A stretch of 27,402 nucleotides of DNA from Streptomyces rimosus subsp. rimosus (GTDB lineage: Bacteria; Actinomycetota; Actinomycetes; Streptomycetales; Streptomycetaceae), in the NCBI RefSeq assembly GCF_000720725.1, contig NZ_JOCQ01000108.1:1-27402 (forward strand), in the 5' to 3' direction. Shown piece after piece: positions 7,419 through 12,539 of this stretch (its first letter is position 1; the number at the start of each line of letters is the position of its first letter). Under the pieces are notes generated by a model. The model searched no databases. It saw nothing but the letters and a program-made list of their open reading frames with translations, and was not told the origin of the DNA. The translations under genes were made by a program, and so were the position numbers.

Positions 7419-7464
7419 CCGTATGCGGTTGTGAGCAATTGGTGAAATAATTCGAACACGTATT

Positions 7465-8088
7465 TTATTTGTGGGGTGTACTCGGCTTCTCCCGGCGCCA
7501 GCGGTTGAGCAGGCCTTCCGGCACCTCCTCCGCGGTCAGCGCGAATACGAGGTGGTCGCGCCAGGCGCCGTCGATGTGCAGATAGCGCGGGCGCAGTCCC
7601 TCTTCCCGGAAGCCGAGTTTCTCCACGACCCGCCGGCTGGGCAGGTTCTCCGGGCGAATGCAGACCTCGATGCGGTGCAGCCCCACCGAACGGAAGCAGT
7701 GGTCGACGGCGAGCGCCACCGCGGTCGGTATGACGCCCCGGCCGGCCACCGCCTCGTCGACCCAATAGCCGACGTGTCCGGAACACATCGAGCCCCAGGT
7801 GATTCCGGCCACCGTCAGCTGCCCGGCCAGCCGCCCCCGGTGCTCCACGACGAACGGCAGCATCCGCCCCGCGTGCGCCTCGGCGCGCAGGTGGCGGACC
7901 ATCTGGCGGTACGTGGGCCGGTGCGGCGCGGGGATGCCGGGCGGGGGCGGCGGGATGGTCGCTTCCCAGGGGCGCAGCCAGTCGCGGTTACGGCGGTTGA
8001 CCTCGCGCCAGGCCCGTTGGTCGCGCAGCTTTATGGGGCGGAGGGCGGTGTCGCCGTCCGCCAGTACGACCGGCCAGGGGGCGTTCAG
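7465..8088 (-). CDS. RimJ/RimL-type GNAT N-acetyltransferase with CTG start
   Basis: Read from a CTG at 8088, the product has 207 residues starting (M)NAPWPVVLADGDTALRP, the normal N-terminus of this GNAT group. The core carries FVVEHRGRLAGQLTVAGI, the acetyl-CoA loop region VDEAVAGRGVIPTAVAL, and HRIEVCIRPENLPSRRVVEK with GFREEGLRPRY, all typical of RimJ-like protein N-terminal acetyltransferases. There is no ATG, GTG or TTG in frame between the upstream open region and the internal ATG at 7902, which would remove the first 62 residues. CGGGAG lies 8 nt before the CTG, and the CTG overlaps the mogA stop as CTGA, mirroring the GTGA overlap of moaC and mogA. Substrate unknown; it is encoded in the molybdopterin/divisome block, so it could modify a product of that block. 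Confidence 0.85.
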   Translation of the reverse strand: MNAPWPVVLADGDTALRPIKLRDQRAWREVNRRNRDWLRPWEATIPPPPPGIPAPHRPTYRQMVRHLRAEAHAGRMLPFVVEHRGRLAGQLTVAGITWGSMCSGHVGYWVDEAVAGRGVIPTAVALAVDHCFRSVGLHRIEVCIRPENLPSRRVVEKLGFREEGLRPRYLHIDGAWRDHLVFALTAEEVPEGLLNRWRREKPSTPHK

Positions 8089-8858
8089 TGTGCGCTCCCG
8101 GTCGGTCCCGGCCGCCCCGGCCGCGGGGGTGTCTGCGCCGTCGCGCCGGTGTCGGGGCGGGGGTGGTCGCCGCCGCGCAGCTGGTCCACGGCGTGCGGGA
8201 GGAGGTCGGCGAGTACGGCCAGGCCGTCGCGTACGCCGCCGGTGGAGCCGGGCAGGTTGACGATCAGCGTACGGCCGGCGACACCGGCCAGGCCGCGGGA
8301 GAGCGCGGCGGTGGGCACCTTCGCGCGGCCCGCGGCGCGGATCGCCTCGGGGATGCCGGGGACTTCGTGGTCGATGACGCGGCGGGTGGCGTCGGGGGTG
8401 CGGTCGGTGGGCGAGATGCCCGTACCGCCGGTGGTCAGGACCACGTCGTACGCGGCGGTGACGGCGGCGCGCAGGGCGGCCTCGACGGGGTCGCCGTCCG
8501 GCACCACCTGCGGCCCGTCGACCGCGAAGCCCAGCGCGGCCAGCCCCTCGGCGAGCACCGGCCCGCCCTTGTCCGCGTACACACCGGCGGCCGCCCGGTT
8601 CGACGCGGTGATGACGAGGGCGCGGGGCGGGCCGGTGGGGACAACCGTTACGTCCGTGCCTGTCGCGTCTGCATCTGTTACGTCGTTGCCTGTGACGGGT
8701 GCATCGGGTGCACCGGCTGCGTCGGGTGCCGTCCCCGGGCCCGGGTTCGCCGTCGTCCGCCGCGCGTCGTCGTCCGCGGCACCCGGTCCCGGGTTGGCGG
8801 TGGTGTTGCGTACGCCGTCCCGGGCGCCCCGCTCCGGCTCCCGGCCCGCGGCGGTCAC
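8085..8858 (-). CDS. mogA: MogA/MoaB-type molybdopterin adenylyltransferase with N-terminal extension
   Basis: A 257-residue protein from GTG 8858, overlapping the moaC stop as GTGA, with GGAG 6 nt upstream. The MogA/MoaB fold begins near residue 79 (ALVITASNRAAAG) and contains the signature LTTGGTGISPTDRTPDATR and the loop NLPGSTGGVRDGLAVL. Family role: adenylation of molybdopterin before molybdenum insertion. The first ~78 residues are an unusual low-complexity extension with a direct repeat TTANPGPG (about 19-26 and 35-42) and a Thr/Asp/Val-rich segment (56-73). A frame fused further upstream to 9377 is the shadow of moaC. Neighbours: moaC before, the acetyltransferase after (4-bp overlap), and glp further upstream. 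Confidence 0.9.
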   Translation of the reverse strand: MTAAGREPERGARDGVRNTTANPGPGAADDDARRTTANPGPGTAPDAAGAPDAPVTGNDVTDADATGTDVTVVPTGPPRALVITASNRAAAGVYADKGGPVLAEGLAALGFAVDGPQVVPDGDPVEAALRAAVTAAYDVVLTTGGTGISPTDRTPDATRRVIDHEVPGIPEAIRAAGRAKVPTAALSRGLAGVAGRTLIVNLPGSTGGVRDGLAVLADLLPHAVDQLRGGDHPRPDTGATAQTPPRPGRPGPTGSAH

Positions 8859-9337
8859 GACCGGCTCCAGTTGCCCGACTTGCCGCCCGTCTTCTCCTCG
8901 ACGCGTACGTCCGTGACGACGGCGCCCTTGTCGACGGCCTTGACCATGTCGATCACGGTGAGGGCGGCGACCGAGACGGCGGTCAGGGCCTCCATCTCGA
9001 CGCCCGTGCGGTCCGTGGTGCGGACCGTGGCCCGGATCTCCACCGCGTCGTCGGCCACGTGCAGGTCCACCTCGACACCGGACACCGCCAGCGGATGGCA
9101 CAGCGGGATCAGGTCGGGGGTGCGCTTGGCACCCATGATGCCCGCGATGCGGGCGGTGGCGAGCACATCGCCCTTCGGGAGGCCCGCGCCGCGCAGCAGC
9201 TCGATCACGCGCGGCGCGACCAGTACGCGGCCACTGGCGCGGGCCGTGCGCGCGGTGATGTCCTTCCCGGACACGTCGACCATGCGGGCCGCGCCCGTCG
9301 CGTCGAGGTGGGTGAGATCTTGCTGGCCGCTGCTCAT
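8855..9337 (-). CDS. moaC: Cyclic pyranopterin monophosphate synthase MoaC
   Basis: A 160-residue protein from ATG 9337 with SD GGGAGAACG. MoaC signatures are clear: HLDATGAARMVDVSGKDITARTA at the N-terminus, ARIAGIMGAKRTPDLIPLCH, the VEMEALTAVSVAALTVIDM helix and the DVRVEEKTGGKSG C-terminus. By family it forms cyclic pyranopterin monophosphate from the MoaA product in the first part of Moco synthesis. Length and ends match the family (about 155-170). moaA, moaD and moaE are not in the window. The stop overlaps the mogA start; the upstream glp gene ends 151 bp before, a gap long enough for a separate promoter. Confidence 0.96.
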   Translation of the reverse strand: MSSGQQDLTHLDATGAARMVDVSGKDITARTARASGRVLVAPRVIELLRGAGLPKGDVLATARIAGIMGAKRTPDLIPLCHPLAVSGVEVDLHVADDAVEIRATVRTTDRTGVEMEALTAVSVAALTVIDMVKAVDKGAVVTDVRVEEKTGGKSGNWSRS

Positions 9338-9402
9338 CGTTCTCCCGGTCCGGACCGTGCCGCCTGTGCGACGACACCGTACCCGCAGGCGTCGGGCGTC
9401 AC

Positions 9403-9426
9403 CCGGCTACCCGGCTACCCGGCTAC
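9403..9426. repeat. Three perfect copies of CCGGCTAC
   Basis: Three contiguous 8-bp units between glp and moaC, in the 151-bp gap that otherwise separates these genes. Read directly; function unknown. Confidence 0.9.
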
Positions 9427-9488
9427 CCGGCGAGGACGGCGCACCCGCCACCTCACCCGTCCCCGTCCCCCTTCGCTTCTCCGGCCCC

Positions 9489-10805
9489 TCACCCCAGCAA
9501 CACCACCTCCACCTCCGCCCCCGCCGCGACCTCCGTCGTCTCCTCCGGGAGCACGATCAGCGCGTTGGCCTGGGCCAGCGCCTTGATCAGGTGGGAGCCG
9601 GAGCCGCCGACGGGCGTGACGGTGCCGGTGTCGGCGTCGTGGCGGCCGCGGAGGAACTGCCGCCTGCCCCGGGGCGAGTCGGCGATGGCGGTGTCGCACG
9701 TGGCCCGGGAGGTGTGGCGGTGTACGTCGGGCAGGCCCATGAGCGTACGGATGGCGGGGCGGACGAACAGTTCGAAGGAGACGTACGAGCTGACCGGGTT
9801 GCCGGGCAGGGCCAGCAGCGGGGTGCGGTCGGGGCCGATGAGGCCAAAACCCTGCGGCTTGCCGGGCTGCATGGCCAGCTTGCGGAACTCCACGACGCCC
9901 TCCTCGGCGGAGAGGTCGGCGAGGGTCTCCTTGACCACGTCGTACGCGCCGACGCTCACGCCGCCGCTGGTGACGAGGATGTCGGCGCGGATGAGCTGGT
10001 CCTCCAGGGTGGCGCGCAGCGTCTCGGCGTCGTCGGCCACGGCGCCGACCCGGTAGGCGATGGCGCCGGCCGCGCGGGCGGCGGCGGTGAGCTGGAAGCT
10101 GTTGGAGTCGTGGATCTGGCCGGGTGCCAGGGCTTCACCGGGCTGGACCAGCTCGCTGCCGGTGGACAGGACCACGACCCGCGGGCGCGGCCGCACCCGG
10201 ACGGTGGCACGGCCGATGGCGGCCAGCAGGCCGATCTGGGCGGGGCCGAGGAGGGTGCCGGCCGACAGGGCCAGCTCACCGGCCTGGACGTCGCTGCCCT
10301 GGGCGCGGACGTGCTGCCGCCCGGTGACCGGACGGTGGACCCGGACCTCGCCGCCGGCGGCCTCCGGCGCGGCGCTGTGCGCGCTCATCGCCTCGGCGGG
10401 GCCGCGGCCCGTACCGCCGTCGGTCCACTCCACGGGGACGACGGCCTCGGCGCCGGGCGGCAGCGGCGCGCCGGTCATGATGCGGGCGGCCTCGCCGGGG
10501 CCGACGGCCGGCAGCTCGGCGCTGCCCGCCGCCACGTCGCCGATCACGGTCAGCGCGGCGGGGAAGTCGGCGGTGGCGCCCGCGACGTCGGCGACGCGGA
10601 CCGCGTAACCGTCCATGGAGCTGTTGTCGAACGGCGGCAGGGCGGCGGGGACGGTGACGTCCTCCACCAGGACGCAGCCCTGCGCGTCGAGCAGGTGCAG
10701 GTCGATCGGCTCCAGCGGGTGGATCTTGGACAGTACGTCGTCGAGGTGGTCGGCCACCGACCAGACGCGTTCCTGGTGGGTGGTCCGGTCGGTGGTGGCG
10801 CTCAC
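9489..10805 (-). CDS. glp: Gephyrin-like molybdotransferase Glp (MoeA family)
   Basis: A 438-residue protein from GTG 10805, with GAGGAG at the end of galU as SD and only 4 bp between the genes. MoeA/gephyrin E-domain motifs are in order: LPPFDNSSMDGYAVR (about 56-70), RIMTGAPLPPGAEAVVPVEW, VVVLSTGSELVQPGEAL, IHDSNSFQL, the MPT-binding loop TSGGVSVGAYDVVK and LPGNPVSSYVSFELFV, then the C-terminal beta-barrel. MoeA proteins insert molybdate into adenylated molybdopterin. In corynebacteria the Glp paralogue also binds SepF and the membrane receptor GlpR in the divisome. The synteny here with sepX/glpR, galU and moaC-mogA matches that locus, so the Glp assignment is preferred to generic moeA. 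Nothing is missing from the active-site motifs. Confidence 0.92.
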   Translation of the reverse strand: MSATTDRTTHQERVWSVADHLDDVLSKIHPLEPIDLHLLDAQGCVLVEDVTVPAALPPFDNSSMDGYAVRVADVAGATADFPAALTVIGDVAAGSAELPAVGPGEAARIMTGAPLPPGAEAVVPVEWTDGGTGRGPAEAMSAHSAAPEAAGGEVRVHRPVTGRQHVRAQGSDVQAGELALSAGTLLGPAQIGLLAAIGRATVRVRPRPRVVVLSTGSELVQPGEALAPGQIHDSNSFQLTAAARAAGAIAYRVGAVADDAETLRATLEDQLIRADILVTSGGVSVGAYDVVKETLADLSAEEGVVEFRKLAMQPGKPQGFGLIGPDRTPLLALPGNPVSSYVSFELFVRPAIRTLMGLPDVHRHTSRATCDTAIADSPRGRRQFLRGRHDADTGTVTPVGGSGSHLIKALAQANALIVLPEETTEVAAGAEVEVVLLG

Positions 10806-10809
10806 GGTG

Positions 10810-11712
10810 TCACATCTCCTCGCTGACGAAGCTGCGCAGCCAGGCCCGGAACTCCGGGCCCAGGTCCTCACGTTCGCATGCCAGTCTGACAATGGCGCGG
10901 AGGTAGTCGCCACGGTCGCCGGTGTCATAGCGGCGCCCCTTGAAGACCACGCCGTGCACGGGGCCGCCCAGGTCCGGGTCGGCGGCGAGCGCCTGGAGGG
11001 CGTCGGTCAGCTGGATCTCGCCGCCGCGGCCCGGCTCGGTGGTGCGCAGCACCTCGAAGACGGCCGGGTCGAGGACGTACCGGCCGATGATGGCGAGGTT
11101 GCTGGGCGCGTCGGCCGGATCGGGCTTTTCGACCAGGTCGGAGACGAGCACGACATCGTCGTCGCCGTCGGGGACGGCGGCCGCGCATCCGTAGAGGCCG
11201 ATCTGCGCGGGATCGACCTCCATGAGGGCGATGACGGAGCCGCCGTGCTGTTCCCGCACCTCGATCATGCGCTGGAGCAGCGGGTCGCGCGGGTCGATCA
11301 GGTCGTCGCCGAGCAGTACCGCGAAGGGCTGGTCGCCGACGTGCGGGGCGGCGCACAGTACGGCGTGGCCCAGGCCCTTGGGGTCGCCCTGGCGGACGTA
11401 GTGCATGGTCGCCAGGTCGCTGGACTCCTGGACGCGGGCGAGCCGGGACTCGTCGCCCTTGCGGTCCAGCGCCTCTTCGAGCTCGTAGTTGCGGTCGAAG
11501 TGGTCCTCAAGGGGACGCTTGTTGCGTCCGGTGACCATCAGGACGTCGGAGAGCCCGGCGGTGGCAGCCTCCTCCACGACGTACTGGATGGCGGGTTTGT
11601 CGACGACCGGCAGCATCTCCTTGGGCGTGGCCTTGGTCGCCGGGAGGAAGCGGGTCCCGAGACCGGCCGCCGGAATGACAGCCTTGGTGATCCGAGTACG
11701 CGATGGAGTCAT
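10810..11712 (-). CDS. galU: UTP-glucose-1-phosphate uridylyltransferase GalU
   Basis: A 300-residue protein from ATG 11712; an extra 19 codons upstream would be atypical. The nucleotidyltransferase signature KAVIPAAGLGTRFLPATKAT, the PKEMLPVVDKPAIQYVVEEA motif, VLLGDDLID and the acidic-aromatic C-terminal parts are those of bacterial GalU. It makes UDP-glucose for cell-wall polymers, glycogen-related compounds and trehalose. There is no SD before the ATG, but TATCGT ends 7 nt upstream, suggesting a leaderless mRNA. It leads the minus-strand block with glp four bases downstream, and diverges from the 5-FCL gene across 80 bp. Confidence 0.95.
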   Translation of the reverse strand: MTPSRTRITKAVIPAAGLGTRFLPATKATPKEMLPVVDKPAIQYVVEEAATAGLSDVLMVTGRNKRPLEDHFDRNYELEEALDRKGDESRLARVQESSDLATMHYVRQGDPKGLGHAVLCAAPHVGDQPFAVLLGDDLIDPRDPLLQRMIEVREQHGGSVIALMEVDPAQIGLYGCAAAVPDGDDDVVLVSDLVEKPDPADAPSNLAIIGRYVLDPAVFEVLRTTEPGRGGEIQLTDALQALAADPDLGGPVHGVVFKGRRYDTGDRGDYLRAIVRLACEREDLGPEFRAWLRSFVSEEM

Positions 11713-11719
11713 GCGGATC

Positions 11720-11725
11720 ACGATA
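11720..11725 (-). promoter_or_regulatory. Candidate -10 element for leaderless galU mRNA
   Basis: TATCGT on the minus strand fits TAnnnT and ends 7 nt before the galU ATG, so transcription would begin at or next to the A of ATG. No SD is visible. The 11713-11792 gap also carries the promoter of the divergent 5-FCL gene. Confidence 0.5.
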
Positions 11726-11792
11726 ACCGGCACTTTGCGCCGGAAGATGGGGTCCTGGGAACGGGTCACAGGAGCGGGAGCGGCGGCGCATC

Positions 11793-12386
11793 ATGAGCGG
11801 TTACGACGGTACGAAGTACGGGTTGCGGCGCGCCCTCCTGGACGTGAGGGCGCAGTTGCCGCCGGATGAAGTCCGGGCGACGGGGGCGGTGCTGGCGCGC
11901 CGGGCGCTGGGACTGCCGGAGTTGGCGGCGGCGCGCACGGTCGCCGCGTATGTGTCGGTGGGGCGCGAGCCGTCCACGCGCGCGCTGTTGGACCAGCTGC
12001 GCGCCGCCGGGGTGCGGGTCCTGCTGCCCGTACTGCTGCCGGACAACGATCTGAGCTGGGCCCCGTACGAGGGCGCCGACGGCCTCGTACGGGCCGGGCG
12101 CGGCCTGCTGGAGCCGGCGGGGCCCCGGCTGGGCCCGCAGGCCGTCACCGAGGCCGACGCGGTGCTGCTGCCGGGCCTGGCGGTGGACCGGCGCGGGCTG
12201 CGGCTGGGCCGTGGCGGCGGTTCGTACGACCGGGTGCTGGAGCGCCTGGAGAAGGCGGACGCGTGGCCCGCGCGGGTGGTGCTGCTGTACGACGCGGAGG
12301 TGCTGCCGGAGGTGCCGGCGGAGGTACACGACCGGCCGGTGGATGTGGCGGTGACGCCGGGGGGTGTGCATCGGTTCGAGAGGTAG
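11793..12386 (+). CDS. 5-formyltetrahydrofolate cyclo-ligase
   Basis: A 197-residue protein from ATG 11793; the only SD-like element is a weak GGAG about 8-20 nt upstream. The family layout is seen: N-terminal helix with LRRALLDVRAQL, AARTVAAYVSVGREPSTRAL, VLLPVLLPDNDLSWAPYEG, VLLPGLAVDRRGLRLGRGGGSYDR (the ATP/folate-binding signature) and the C-terminal EVPAEVHDRPVDVAVTPGGV. By family it converts 5-formyl-THF to 5,10-methenyl-THF using ATP. It is divergent from galU, as often found in actinobacteria, and ends before a strong bidirectional hairpin. Confidence 0.94.
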   Translation: MSGYDGTKYGLRRALLDVRAQLPPDEVRATGAVLARRALGLPELAAARTVAAYVSVGREPSTRALLDQLRAAGVRVLLPVLLPDNDLSWAPYEGADGLVRAGRGLLEPAGPRLGPQAVTEADAVLLPGLAVDRRGLRLGRGGGSYDRVLERLEKADAWPARVVLLYDAEVLPEVPAEVHDRPVDVAVTPGGVHRFER

Positions 12387-12461
12387 AAGGCGGTTCGGGC
12401 GGGTTCAGGCAATACGGGAACGCACGCACCCGCCCACCGCACACCACCCCCGTAAACGCCA

Positions 12462-12495
12462 CCGGGCGGGCCCGAAGATCTTCGAGCCCGCCCGG
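12462..12495. terminator. Bidirectional hairpin terminator
   Basis: A perfect 10-bp GC stem CCGGGCGGGC (12462-12471) and GCCCGCCCGG (12486-12495). The loop itself contains the palindrome CGAAGATCTTCG. It lies between the convergent 5-FCL and penicillin-acylase genes, so it can serve both. No T-tract, which is usual in these genomes. Confidence 0.8.
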
Positions 12496-12539
12496 CCTAC
12501 GAGGTCAGTGCCCCGCCACGGATTCCGTGCCGCGTTCCG

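Noticed and set aside
8859..9377. Fusion of MogA to an upstream 173-residue segment
   Set aside because: This upstream frame is the moaC gene in another frame (His/Arg/Gly-rich); GTG 8858 with GGAG and a 4-bp overlap is the natural start.
8088..10826. 912-codon plus-strand open frame over mogA, moaC and glp
   Set aside because: Antisense shadow of three well-recognised genes, no SD or domain.
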